Assembly (NCBI GenBank): GCA_041603235.1
Contig: JBFIES010000001.1
Location: 496,001-560,000, forward strand
Direction of reading: 5' to 3'
Source: Panacagrimonas sp041603235
GTDB taxonomy: Bacteria > Pseudomonadota > Gammaproteobacteria > Nevskiales > Nevskiaceae
Length of the DNA stretch: 64,000 nt
The notes under the pieces were generated by a model. That model saw nothing but the letters and a program-made list of their open reading frames with translations. It was not told the origin of the DNA and searched no databases. The translations under genes and the position numbers were made by a program. Positions 25,200-33,661 of the stretch are shown piece by piece (within the stretch, counting starts at the first letter, position 1; each line of letters opens with the position of its first letter).

Positions 25200-26846
25200 T
25201 TATTGCCCGAGCAAGTGCAGATGTGCCCGGGTTGATGCATCTACCGTACTGTCCTGCGCTGAATCCGGGCTGAGCAGTTTGGCGGCAAGCTGCTTGCCGA
25301 GTTCCACACCCCATTGATCGAAGGCATTGATCCCCCACAATACGGACAAGGCGAACGTGCGGTGCTCGTACAAGGCCATCAGGGCGCCAAGGTTGCGTGC
25401 ATCCAGCTGCGACAACAGCAGCAGATTGCTGGGTCGATTGCCGGGAAACACATGATGCGCAATGGCAGCGTCCAAGGCCTCACCGTTCAGGCCCTGCGAC
25501 GCGAGGTCTTCTCGGACCTGCTCAGCAGCCTTACCCTGCATCAATGCGCCGGCCTGGGCCAAGGCATTGGCGATCAACAAGCGATGCTGGTCAGCATACG
25601 GATGATCTGCCTGCATCGGCAGGATGAAATCAACGGGATGCACTTCACTGCCCTGATGCAACATCTGAAAAAAGGCGTGTTGACTGTTGGTACCAACATC
25701 GCCCCAAACAGGCGGACTGGTTGGACCAGCGGGCAACCCGTCGCACAGTACGCGCTTACCGTTCGACTCCATTTCCAGTTGCTGCAGCCAAGAAACGAAT
25801 CGTTCCATGCGTTGTGCGTACGGCGCGATTACCTGCGATGCACAGCCCAGCGCCTGATAGTTCCAGACCGCCAAGAGGGCCATCAGGATGGGAAGATTCG
25901 CCGCAGTCGGTGCATTCAGAAAATGCTGATCCATTTCGTGCGCGCCAGCCAGCAGTTCATGAAACATCTCGGGACCCAGACGCAACATTGCCGACAATCC
26001 CACCGCGGACCAGACCGAATAGCGACCGCCTACCCAATCCCAGAATTCGAACATGTTGTCGGCACCGATACCGAAGGCTTCTACCGCCGCAGCGTTGGTC
26101 GAGACGGCGACGAAATGCTTCTCCACCGCCTCCTCCCCCAGCGCCTTCACCAGCCAGGCGCGCGCATTGACTGCATTGGCCATCGTCTCTTGGGTGGTGA
26201 AGGTCTTTGAAGTGATGACAAACAGCGTGCGCGCTGGATCCAGCTTCTGCAGGATGGAATGGAGCTGCGCGCCATCAACATTGGCAACGAAATGTGCTGC
26301 TGGCCCGTCTGGTGCTATCGCGTCCAGGGACTCACAGATCATCCGCGGACCCAGATCGGAACCGCCAATGCCAATGTTCACGACGTCGGTGATGCTTTGG
26401 CCACCATGACCTTTCCATTGACCGTCACGAACCCTCGCGCAGAAGTCCGTCATCTTTGCGAGCACCGCATGGACTTGCTCATTGACGGGCCTGCCAGCGG
26501 CAGCCATCGGAACATCGACCGGCGCGCGCAGTGCGACATGCAGCGCCGCGCGATTCTCAGTGTTGTTTATGGCTTCGCCGGCGAACATTCGGCGAGCCTT
26601 TCCAGCAACATCGCGCTCCTCAGCCAGTTCCAGCAACTGAGCGAGACTGCGATCGTCAATGCGCTGCTTGGAAAAATCCAGGGTCAGTCCACAAGCGACG
26701 CGCGTGAATCGCTGGACGCGTATTGCATCCGAGGCAAACAGTTCGTTGAGATGAACATCTTGCAGGCGTCCAGCCTGAGCGAGCACCGATGCCCACCCGC
26801 AAGTTGTTCGCAGTCGCTTGGATGGCGTGTTGTTCAGATCAGTCAT
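25200..26846 (-). CDS. pgi: Glucose-6-phosphate isomerase
   Basis: A 548-residue enzyme interconverting glucose-6-P and fructose-6-P; here also relevant as a supplier of fructose-6-P for GDP-mannose/fucose made by the glycan island. Signatures: VNIGIGGSDLGPRM, FVITSKTFTTQETM, WVGGRYSVWSAVGL, FDQWGVELGKQLA. Catalytic Glu and His fall in these motifs (for example, the Glu in GTNSQHAFFQMLHQG is replaced as usual for this part). Full length and uninterrupted. It is downstream of panD on the same strand with a 76-bp gap. Confidence 0.97.
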   Translation of the reverse strand: MTDLNNTPSKRLRTTCGWASVLAQAGRLQDVHLNELFASDAIRVQRFTRVACGLTLDFSKQRIDDRSLAQLLELAEERDVAGKARRMFAGEAINNTENRAALHVALRAPVDVPMAAAGRPVNEQVHAVLAKMTDFCARVRDGQWKGHGGQSITDVVNIGIGGSDLGPRMICESLDAIAPDGPAAHFVANVDGAQLHSILQKLDPARTLFVITSKTFTTQETMANAVNARAWLVKALGEEAVEKHFVAVSTNAAAVEAFGIGADNMFEFWDWVGGRYSVWSAVGLSAMLRLGPEMFHELLAGAHEMDQHFLNAPTAANLPILMALLAVWNYQALGCASQVIAPYAQRMERFVSWLQQLEMESNGKRVLCDGLPAGPTSPPVWGDVGTNSQHAFFQMLHQGSEVHPVDFILPMQADHPYADQHRLLIANALAQAGALMQGKAAEQVREDLASQGLNGEALDAAIAHHVFPGNRPSNLLLLSQLDARNLGALMALYEHRTFALSVLWGINAFDQWGVELGKQLAAKLLSPDSAQDSTVDASTRAHLHLLGQ

Positions 26847-26922
26847 GGGAACATCGTGGTTCAGCGAATGAACCTGCCATGATAAACCTGCGCGCTTGGG
26901 CGTCGCCGAAACGACGCCCGGA

Positions 26923-27303
26923 TCAGGCAGCCTGAACCGGAATGGTGTTGGCGGTGCGCGTCACGTTGTTAACCTCATCCAGATAAACCAGACGCGGCTT
27001 GAAGACCTTGGCTTGTCCTTCTTCCATCTCGCTGTATGCGCAGATGATGACCCGATCACCGACTCTGGCCTTGTGCGCAGCCGCGCCGTTGACAGAGATG
27101 ATTCCAGATCCGGCTTCCGCGCGAATGGCATAGGTTGTGAAACGCTCACCGTTGGCCACGTCGTAAATCTGAATCTGTTCGTATTCCAAGATTCCCGCCA
27201 GATCCAGCAGGCGAGAGTCGATAGCGCACGACCCTTCGTAATCGATTTCGGCATGGGTAACGCAGGCACGGTGCAATTTGCACTTGAGCATCGTCAGTTG
27301 CAT
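26923..27303 (-). CDS. panD: Aspartate 1-decarboxylase
   Basis: A 126-residue pyruvoyl enzyme that makes beta-alanine from aspartate for pantothenate. The conserved self-cleavage site is YEGSCAID: cleavage before Ser converts it to the pyruvoyl group. Other motifs: KLHRACVTHAEIDY, FTTYAIRAEAGSGIISVNGAAAH. The ATG at 27303 gives the family N terminus (MQLTMLKCKLHRA); an in-frame extension to 27363 would run through the repeated hairpins and is rejected. Downstream of panC, separated by 174 bp of structured spacer, unlike the tight panB-panC coupling. Confidence 0.96.
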   Translation of the reverse strand: MQLTMLKCKLHRACVTHAEIDYEGSCAIDSRLLDLAGILEYEQIQIYDVANGERFTTYAIRAEAGSGIISVNGAAAHKARVGDRVIICAYSEMEEGQAKVFKPRLVYLDEVNNVTRTANTIPVQAA

Positions 27304-27328
27304 GGATAGACCACTTGGCTTGGCGACC

Positions 27329-27406
27329 CCGGGTGGCCCACTAAGACATGCACCCGGTATCAAGTTGTTGAGCTGCAGACGGGCGGCCCACTAAGACATA
27401 CGCCCG
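27329..27406 (-). repeat. Two hairpin elements, 50 bp apart, in the panC-panD spacer
   Basis: Two copies of a roughly 27-bp element, starting at 27330 and 27380. The loop core GCCCACTAAGACAT is identical; arms are CGGGTG/CACCCG in one and CGGGCG/CGCCCG in the other. A T-A to C-G change thus keeps pairing in both. Could be a leader RNA structure for panD or remnants of a mobile-element end. Confidence 0.6.
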
Positions 27407-27477
27407 AGCTTCATGTGCGCACTGCGCGAAGCCGGGGGCGAGTTAAACATACCCGTCGCCACGCGGCAACATCGATG

Positions 27478-28323
27478 TCATGCAGAAACCGTAATATTGT
27501 CGATCAGACGCGTATCTCCCATGAAAGCTGCGGCAACAACCACCCAATTGCGCGCATCTTTCCCGGGAGCTCCAAGATCCATTGACCGTACCTCTAAGTA
27601 CTGCGATCTAAAGCCAGCGGCTTCAATGTCTTGTATCGCCTTCTTCTGCAAAGCCTGGAAGTCACGCTGACCATCAAGCAGGCCTTCAGCCACTCCTGCC
27701 AGCGCCTTGTGAAGCGCTGTCGCAGCAGTTCGCTGTTCTGTTGAGAGGTACTGATTGCGCGATGAGAGTGCCAGCCCATCGGCCTCTCGCTGCGTCGGAT
27801 GACCAACGATTTCAATCGGTAGATGCAAATCGGCAACCATGCGCCGGATGACCTGCAGCTGTTGCCAGTCCTTCTCGCCGAAGACGGCCACGTCCGGCTG
27901 CACCTGATGAAACAGGATGCTGACGACCGTCGCGACACCATCAAAGAAGCCGGGTCGATAGTGCCCCTCAAGAATCTCTCCTAGCCCGGGCACTTTGATC
28001 TGACAGAGTTCTGCGCGCCCACGCGGATACATTTCTGACACGCTCGGGGCAAACAGCAAATCGCACCCGGCATCGATCAATTTGGCACTGTCTTCGGGAA
28101 GAGTTCGCGGATAGCGGTCGAGATCTTCACCAGGACCAAACTGCAGCGGATTGACGAATATGCTCGCGACCAACTTGTCAGAGACGCTTTGAGCGCGTGC
28201 CACCAACTGCAGATGCCCCTCGTGCAGATTGCCCATGGTCGGCACGAATCCGATGCGCGCACCTTCGCGCTTCCACTGATTCACTTGCGCGCGCAATGCG
28301 CTGACCTCATGCACGGTCTTCAT
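27478..28323 (-). CDS. panC: Pantothenate synthetase
   Basis: A 281-residue ligase that joins pantoate and beta-alanine using ATP. Nucleotidyl-transferase signature VPTMGNLHEGHLQLV (HxGH), FVNPLQFGPGEDL, GEKDWQQLQVIRRMV and SSRNQYLS (KMSKS-like) are all present. The ATG at 28323 overlaps the panB stop as ATGA and gives the usual MKTVHEV start, so an in-frame codon at 28335 is rejected. Followed by the spacer with two hairpins before panD. Confidence 0.97.
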   Translation of the reverse strand: MKTVHEVSALRAQVNQWKREGARIGFVPTMGNLHEGHLQLVARAQSVSDKLVASIFVNPLQFGPGEDLDRYPRTLPEDSAKLIDAGCDLLFAPSVSEMYPRGRAELCQIKVPGLGEILEGHYRPGFFDGVATVVSILFHQVQPDVAVFGEKDWQQLQVIRRMVADLHLPIEIVGHPTQREADGLALSSRNQYLSTEQRTAATALHKALAGVAEGLLDGQRDFQALQKKAIQDIEAAGFRSQYLEVRSMDLGAPGKDARNWVVVAAAFMGDTRLIDNITVSA

Positions 28324-29144
28324 TTTGCGAAGCAATGCTCCGGTGCCGGATAGGCGGCCGACTTCACCTCTTTGACGTAATTGCCGATCGCCGTCTCGAT
28401 GTCAGCGCCGTCGACCAGATAGTTCTTGACGAATCGCGGCGTGTGCCCGGTCGTGACCATGGGCGAGATATTCAGAATGTCGTGCATGACCAGAATCTGG
28501 CCATCGACACTTGGACCGGCACCGATGCCAATGACGGGAACCGGACTGGCTTCGGTGATCTGTTTTGCCAAATCAGAAGGAACGCATTCGAGCAGCAACA
28601 TGTCTGCCCCGGCCTCGGCCAGCACATGAGCGTCATGAATCATCTCCTTGGCAGAAGCTTCATCCCTGCCCTGCACCTTCATGGCCCCCATCTTGTGAAC
28701 GAACTGAGGCCGCAATCCCAGATGCGCGCAAACCGGAACACCGCGAATAGACAGGTACTCCACGATACTGGCCTGCTCGCGGCCACCTTCAAGCTTGACC
28801 ATCTTGGCGCCGCCTTCCTGCATCATCCGCTGGCTTGAATCCAGAGCGCGATCCAAAGTGGCGTAAGACAGGAACGGCAAGTCTGCGATCAGGTAGGCGC
28901 GCGACAGATGCGGTGCCACGCATTTCGTGTGATACACGATATCGTCGACCGACACCGGCGTGGTTGTGGTCCCGCCATGCAACACCATTCCGAGCGAGTC
29001 ACCAATCAGGATGACATCAACGCCGACCCGATCCTGAATCAGGGCAAAGCTGGCGTCGTAGCAGGTCAGACAGGCAATCTTCTCGCCGGCTTCGCGCATG
29101 TTGCGCAACGCGCTGATCTGCACTGGTTTTCTGGGAGTTTCCAT
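28320..29144 (-). CDS. panB: Ketopantoate hydroxymethyltransferase
   Basis: A 274-residue Mg-dependent enzyme adding a hydroxymethyl group from methylene-THF to ketoisovalerate. Motifs: LTCYDASFALIQD, LIGDSLGMVLHGG (metal Asp), MVKLEGG, GVPVCAHLGLRPQ, DMLLLECVP (catalytic Glu) and VIGIGAGPSVDGQ. The ATG at 29144 with GGA about 8 nt upstream is chosen; the extension to 29219 is not family-like. First of the panB-panC(-panD) unit. Confidence 0.97.
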   Translation of the reverse strand: METPRKPVQISALRNMREAGEKIACLTCYDASFALIQDRVGVDVILIGDSLGMVLHGGTTTTPVSVDDIVYHTKCVAPHLSRAYLIADLPFLSYATLDRALDSSQRMMQEGGAKMVKLEGGREQASIVEYLSIRGVPVCAHLGLRPQFVHKMGAMKVQGRDEASAKEMIHDAHVLAEAGADMLLLECVPSDLAKQITEASPVPVIGIGAGPSVDGQILVMHDILNISPMVTTGHTPRFVKNYLVDGADIETAIGNYVKEVKSAAYPAPEHCFAK

Positions 29145-29241
29145 ATCAGTTCCACTTGATGAATGCTGCGATACCGAATGACCCGGCCTTGAATGAATCG
29201 CCGCGTCAGGGTCCGGCACATTGCCACGTCAGGATGAAAAA

Positions 29242-29877
29242 CTAAATCAGATCATTTCTGGACAGCCGCACAACAGCCTGATCTGAATCCAGGGCTGCCA
29301 GCAGATCCGCATAATCTGCTTCGCAGTTGAGCAGATCGTACTGAGCGGCATCGACTTCGATCAGGGGCACGCGCGTCTGTTCGCGAAACCATCGCGAATA
29401 CGCCTCACCCAACTGCGCGAGATAACTGGCCTGAATGGGATCCTCGTAGGCGCGTCCCCGTTGTTCGACACGGCTCATCAGCACATCGACCGGCGCGGTC
29501 AGGTGAATCAATCGATCTGGCTGTGGCATCTCGAATGAAAGACGTTCGAAAACGCTCACATAGAGTGCAAAATCTGCCTGCCCCAGCGTCAGTTCGGCAA
29601 ACAACCGATCCTTTTCGAACATGAAATCTGCAACGCAGGGGCCGGCAAATAGATCCCGCTGGTGGAGCTGCTCCATTTGCCCCGCTCGCTGCAGAAGAAA
29701 GGTCATCTGCGTTGAGAATGCGGCGCCTTCCGGGTCGCGATAAAAGCGGGGCAGAAACGGGTTTTCGTCCGGCTGTTCCAAAAGCAGAGAGGCGCCAAGA
29801 CTCTTGGCCAGCTTATGCGCCAAGGTTGTCTTGCCCGCCCCAATGACCCCTTCAATGGCGATGTACGAAGGCTTCAT
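29242..29877 (-). CDS. Deoxynucleoside kinase
   Basis: A 211-residue deoxynucleoside kinase-family P-loop enzyme that phosphorylates deoxynucleosides (probably deoxyadenosine/deoxyguanosine) for salvage. Walker A is GVIGAGKTTLAHKL (about 10-23); LEQPDENPFLPRFYRDP holds the catalytic Glu; FEKDRLFAEL matches the family DR motif; SRVEQRGRAYED is the LID-type Arg segment. The gene is commonly found between folK and panB in this group, as here; its start overlaps the folK stop (ATGA). Substrate preference cannot be read from sequence. Confidence 0.9.
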   Translation of the reverse strand: MKPSYIAIEGVIGAGKTTLAHKLAKSLGASLLLEQPDENPFLPRFYRDPEGAAFSTQMTFLLQRAGQMEQLHQRDLFAGPCVADFMFEKDRLFAELTLGQADFALYVSVFERLSFEMPQPDRLIHLTAPVDVLMSRVEQRGRAYEDPIQASYLAQLGEAYSRWFREQTRVPLIEVDAAQYDLLNCEADYADLLAALDSDQAVVRLSRNDLI

Positions 29878-30374
29878 TCCTGCAGAAATTCTTCTCGATG
29901 CCAGGGCTCAAGCCCTTCGTGTCCAATTCGATAAGCTGCTTGCGCCACCGAGCCTGCATGCGCAATTTCCAGGGTCGGGGCGATCTCTGCCAGCGGAACG
30001 AGCACGAAGTTGCGTTGCATCAATCCGGGGTGCGGCAACTTCAGGCCGGGCTCATCCAGCTCCAGACCTTCAACATGCAGCAGATCCAGATCCAGCAGGC
30101 GCGGCCCCCAACGCTCTACGCCGCGTTCACGGCCCAGCGCGCGCTCAATTTCGATCAAGGCCTCCAGGAGCTGGCGCGCCGGCAATTCGGTTTCCAGCGT
30201 GCAGGCCGCATTGCAGTAGTCAGGCTGATTGGCTGGTCCCATGGGCGCGCTGCGATAGAACCGCGATATAGCCGTGATGCGGCTGCGCTCAATTTGCTCG
30301 ATGTTCTGCAAGGCCTTGCGCAGCTGCTGCTCCGGCCCGCCCAGGTTGGACCCGAGCCCGATATAGGCGCGCAT
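29874..30374 (-). CDS. folK: HPPK (6-hydroxymethyl-dihydropterin pyrophosphokinase)
   Basis: A 166-residue enzyme that transfers pyrophosphate from ATP to hydroxymethyl-dihydropterin in folate synthesis. Motifs: AYIGLGSNLG, SRFYRSAPMGPANQPDY, ERWGPRLLDLDLL (Mg-binding Asp pair) and LPHPGLMQRNFVLVPLAEIAP. The ATG at 30374 gives the family start MRAYIGLGSN; the in-frame extension to 30449 is rejected. Between pcnB and the kinase gene, as usual. Confidence 0.96.
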   Translation of the reverse strand: MRAYIGLGSNLGGPEQQLRKALQNIEQIERSRITAISRFYRSAPMGPANQPDYCNAACTLETELPARQLLEALIEIERALGRERGVERWGPRLLDLDLLHVEGLELDEPGLKLPHPGLMQRNFVLVPLAEIAPTLEIAHAGSVAQAAYRIGHEGLEPWHREEFLQE

Positions 30375-30472
30375 CACGATGCCACTTCCGTGTCGAATTG
30401 AATCACGCGAAATACTCCCGCCCTTCTTCAACAACGCAGCGCTTCCCACGCATCATCTGAAGCGTTACCCAG

Positions 30473-31972
30473 TCAGGCTGGCGTCGACTTGCTGCCCGCG
30501 CCACGACTGCGCCCGCCACGACGTCCACGTCGGCGCCGAGGTTTCTTCGCAGGATCAAATTCGGAGCCGTCATCGCTGGCAACTTGTGGCTCGCTGCCAT
30601 CTGCGGACGGCGTCAGGTATTCGTCCGACTTCTGAGCCTGCGTCCACCAGTTGGCGAGCTCCTGAAGTTCTGCGTCTCCCGAAGCGGCGCGCAACAGCAG
30701 AAAATCGTACGCAGCGCGAAACCGAGGATGCGCCAATGTGCGGCGCGCACGCGCACTGGTGCGCAGCTTCAGGCGGGATTGCATGACCCAGATTTCGCGC
30801 ATGGGCAAGGAGAAGCGCTTGGGAATAGCTACGCGCCGGATTGCACGACCAATGACCTCTTCGGCTGCCTGAGCCAGTGCAATGTGCTCCGCATGTCCTT
30901 GCTTCTGCATCAGCGCCCGGGTACGCGCTTCAACTGGCGGCCACAACAAGGCCGCATACATGAAAGCGGGGCTGACCGGCATTTCCTTCGCTATCCGGTT
31001 CGCAGAGTTCTTCAAGGCGCGCGTCACAAAATCCAGCGCCGCCTGATTCGACAATTCCGCTTCAGTGGCTGGAAAGAGCTGGCCAAAGAGCCCGTAAACA
31101 CGCAGGCCGTAGAGGTTGTCCGCGCCTTGTTGGCACAAGAGCACCTTGATGACTTCATCGAACAATCGCGCCGCCGGAATTTCCGCCAGCAGCGGCGCCA
31201 GGCGGCTGATGGGTTCTGCCGCCGCCGGATCGAGGCGGAATTTCATCTTGTTGGCGATGCGAATCGCGCGAAGCATGCGAACCGGATCTTCGCGGTAGCG
31301 CAACTCCGGATCACCAATCAAACGCAGGGTGCCGCTCTTGAGATCTTCCAGGCCACCGCAGTAATCGACAATCGAGAAGTCACGAATGTCGTAATAGAGG
31401 GCGTTGATGCTGAAGTCGCGCCGGAAGGCGTCTTCTTCGAGTGTTCCGTAATCGTTATCGCGCAGGACGCGACCGGTTTCGTCACGCTCATGTGAGTCGG
31501 TAATGGCCCCGCGAAAGGTCGTGACCTCAAGAATTTCGGAGCCAAAACGAACATGACAAATCACGAATCGGCGTCCAATCAGCCGACACGAGCGAAACAG
31601 TTTCTTAACCTCTTCAGGATGCGCGCTGGTCGCAATATCGAAATCTTTCGGCGTGATGCCAGCAAGCAGGTCGCGAACGCCTCCACCCACCAGATAGGCC
31701 TCGTGACCGGCGTCCTTGAGGGTATAGAGCGTCTTGAGCGCCCCGGGCGAGATCAGTGAGCGCGAGATCGGATGCTCGGCGCGGGGAATGCGTCGCGGTT
31801 CAGTAATGACTTCAGTCCTGTATAGAAGGTGTAAATGGGCAGGGTCTGCTCTGACAAGGCGTGAACCCGGCAACGCAACTGCCGCAGCAACGGTCACTGC
31901 GGGCTGAAAGTCTACGGCATGCGCCGAAAAGCCTGATCTGCGTCTGGAAGACGGGGCCTCGCGGCCCATCAT
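30473..31972 (-). CDS. pcnB: Poly(A) polymerase I
   Basis: Adds 3' poly(A) tails that mark RNAs for decay. Nucleotidyltransferase core: YLVGGGVRDLLAG, KDFDIATSA (catalytic Asp pair), RSCRLIGRRFVICHVRFG; RNA-binding C-terminal domain and an Arg-rich tail (PRRRRGRRGGRSRG). The start is uncertain. The frame is open through the tRNA, so the first canonical ATG after the tRNA (31972) is given as boundary (499 aa). However, recognisable homology begins only at ITEPRRIPRAEHPISR, where an ATT at 31807 has AGGA 8 nt upstream; this would give 444 residues, close to the family norm, and mirrors E. coli pcnB, which starts at AUU. Confidence 0.9.
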   Translation of the reverse strand: MMGREAPSSRRRSGFSAHAVDFQPAVTVAAAVALPGSRLVRADPAHLHLLYRTEVITEPRRIPRAEHPISRSLISPGALKTLYTLKDAGHEAYLVGGGVRDLLAGITPKDFDIATSAHPEEVKKLFRSCRLIGRRFVICHVRFGSEILEVTTFRGAITDSHERDETGRVLRDNDYGTLEEDAFRRDFSINALYYDIRDFSIVDYCGGLEDLKSGTLRLIGDPELRYREDPVRMLRAIRIANKMKFRLDPAAAEPISRLAPLLAEIPAARLFDEVIKVLLCQQGADNLYGLRVYGLFGQLFPATEAELSNQAALDFVTRALKNSANRIAKEMPVSPAFMYAALLWPPVEARTRALMQKQGHAEHIALAQAAEEVIGRAIRRVAIPKRFSLPMREIWVMQSRLKLRTSARARRTLAHPRFRAAYDFLLLRAASGDAELQELANWWTQAQKSDEYLTPSADGSEPQVASDDGSEFDPAKKPRRRRGRRGGRSRGAGSKSTPA

Positions 31973-32001
31973 CAGCCGAAGACTTGCCTGCCGCAGCGGG
32001 C

Positions 32002-32077
32002 TGGCGCTCCTACCGGGATTCGAACCCGGGTTTATGCCTTGAGAGGGCACCGTCCTAGGCCTCTAGACGATAGGAGC
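32002..32077 (-). tRNA. tRNA-Glu (anticodon CTC)
   Basis: 76 nt including encoded CCA. Acceptor stem GCTCCTA/TAGGAGC with discriminator G; D arm TCGTCTAGAGGCCTAGGA typical of glutamate tRNA; anticodon stem/loop GTGCC-CTCTCAA-GGCAT, giving CTC; T arm CCCGGGTTCGAATCCCGG. It lies directly upstream of pcnB on the same strand. Confidence 0.97.
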
Positions 32078-32093
32078 ATGACAGCGGGCGCGC

Positions 32094-32099
32094 ATTATA
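32094..32099 (-). promoter_or_regulatory. -10 box of the tRNA-Glu promoter
   Basis: A perfect TATAAT on the minus strand, 17 bp before the tRNA 5' end, followed by a very GC-rich discriminator (GCGCGCCC) typical of stringently controlled stable-RNA promoters. The matching -35 (about AGGCAA) is weak. Confidence 0.6.
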
Positions 32100-32210
32100 A
32101 GGCCACAGGATCACAATTGCCTCATCCGTGCGATGGCCAGGATCCGCCAGCCCGCGATGTGAGCAGCCTGAGATCGCCAGCATTCTGCTGACCCACAACC
32201 GTTCAGATGA

Positions 32211-32240
32211 TTGGTCTTTGCGTACTGCCTGCGGTTTAAT
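32211..32240 (+). promoter_or_regulatory. Possible promoter of the FadL-like porin gene
   Basis: TTGGTC (32211-32216), 18-bp spacer, TTTAAT (32235-32240). The -10 is good (5/6), the -35 poor. About 70 bp of leader follow before the start at 32313, containing an imperfect CCCC/GGGG hairpin and an AGAGGAG ribosome-binding site. Confidence 0.35.
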
Positions 32241-32312
32241 GTCCTTGGGATAGTGTCCCCACTTGTTTGCGGGGCAGTACACAAGAAATAAAAAGCAGAG
32301 GAGTAACGCAGC

Positions 32313-33641
32313 ATGAAGATGCCTCACCTGAGCAGATTGATTCGACCTTGCAGCGCAGCAGCCCTGCTTCTGGCTGCCTCCGGCGCGGTCCAGGCAGCAG
32401 GCGGTTATTTCATTCTGGGTTATGGCCCACTGGCGCATCAGTCCGCCGGCACCGCTACCGCCACCGGTCTGGACGCTTTCTCGGGCGCCACCAACCCGGG
32501 AAAATTATCGGCAGTGGGCAACCGGCACGATCTGGGACTGGTTGTGTTCTCCCCTTACCGCCGCGTTCAACGTGAGGGCTCGGGAACGGACTACGATTTT
32601 GATTCGGTCAGCGCCAACTCGGCATTCTTCCTGCCCGAAGCGGGCATCGCCAGACGCATCAACGAAGAATTTTCCTGGGGCCTCTCCCTGTACGGGAATG
32701 GCGGCCTCAATACCAGCTACGAGGACACCAATGGCGTCGCCGGTAGCAACTTCAACCCGGGACGTTGCGGCAATCAGGAATCCAACTTCCTGTTCGGCTG
32801 CGGCAACGTCGGCATCGACATCAGCCAGGTCATTATTGCGCCAACACTGAGCTGGCAGTTCTCCCCACGTCACAGCTTTGGCGTTGCGCCTCTGCTGGGC
32901 TATCAACAGTTCAAGGCCTACGGTTTGCAGGCATTCGAAGGGGTTTCCCAGGACGCCAATGCGGTCAGCAACCGGGGCTACGATCGTTCATTCGGAGCCG
33001 GTGTGCGGGTCGGTTGGTATGCGCAAATGAACCCCTGGTTAAGCCTGGGCGCCAGCTATTCCTCACGGGTCTTCTTTGAGCGGCTGGAAAAGTATCGCGG
33101 CCTTCTGGCCGGCGATGGCCGGTTCGATATTCCGGCCAATTTCAGCGTGGGCCTTTCAGTCAAGCCGCTAGAGAAATGGGAAGTTGCCGTAGATGTGCAG
33201 CACATCGAGTTCGGCAAAATCAGAGCCTTGGGCAATGGTGGCCTCAACTCCCTGCAAGACCCTGCCAACAGCCCATTGGGCGGCCGCAATGGCAGCGGAT
33301 TCAACTGGCGCGACCAGACCAATTACCGTATTGCGCTCATTCATCAGGCCACACCGCAGATCACGCTGCGCGCCGGCTTTGCATACGGACGCCAACCCCA
33401 ACGTGACAGAACGGCCAACTCGGTCACCTTCAATATGCTGGCACCCAACCCGACACGCAACGCCACTGTTGGCATGACCTACAAATGGAATGGCGGCAAC
33501 GACTTCCACTTTGCATACGGTCGGTATATCGAAGCTGATTACTCCGGTCCCTCGGCTAGTGCTGGTCTTGGCGTAGGCGGGATTGAAACCATCACACCGC
33601 ACGTCGACAGCTTCTGGCTGGGCTGGAGCAAGCGAATCTAG
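32313..33641 (+). CDS. OmpP1/FadL-family outer-membrane porin
   Basis: A 442-residue outer-membrane beta-barrel of the FadL/TodX family, which takes up long-chain fatty acids or other hydrophobic compounds. A signal peptide (cleaved about after GAVQA, residue 28) precedes GGYFILGYGPLAHQSAGTATA, the plug region, where family members carry their N-terminal hatch. Alternating amphipathic strands follow, ending in FWLGWSKRI. The sequence has NxxGxxxxxNPA-like SGATNPGKLSAVG. RBS AGAGGAG is 9-10 nt before the ATG. Convergent with glnE, 20 bp between stops. Confidence 0.85.
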   Translation: MKMPHLSRLIRPCSAAALLLAASGAVQAAGGYFILGYGPLAHQSAGTATATGLDAFSGATNPGKLSAVGNRHDLGLVVFSPYRRVQREGSGTDYDFDSVSANSAFFLPEAGIARRINEEFSWGLSLYGNGGLNTSYEDTNGVAGSNFNPGRCGNQESNFLFGCGNVGIDISQVIIAPTLSWQFSPRHSFGVAPLLGYQQFKAYGLQAFEGVSQDANAVSNRGYDRSFGAGVRVGWYAQMNPWLSLGASYSSRVFFERLEKYRGLLAGDGRFDIPANFSVGLSVKPLEKWEVAVDVQHIEFGKIRALGNGGLNSLQDPANSPLGGRNGSGFNWRDQTNYRIALIHQATPQITLRAGFAYGRQPQRDRTANSVTFNMLAPNPTRNATVGMTYKWNGGNDFHFAYGRYIEADYSGPSASAGLGVGGIETITPHVDSFWLGWSKRI

Positions 33642-33661
33642 TCGCGAGCGACAGTAAGTAT

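Noticed and set aside
27304..27363. Longer PanD with 20 extra N-terminal residues
   Set aside because: The extension runs through the repeated hairpin element and is not family-like; ATG 27303 gives the conserved N terminus.
32002..32077. pcnB start at 32050 inside the tRNA-Glu gene
   Set aside because: The frame is open but would put the first residues inside a mature tRNA; the tRNA is certain, so the start must lie downstream.
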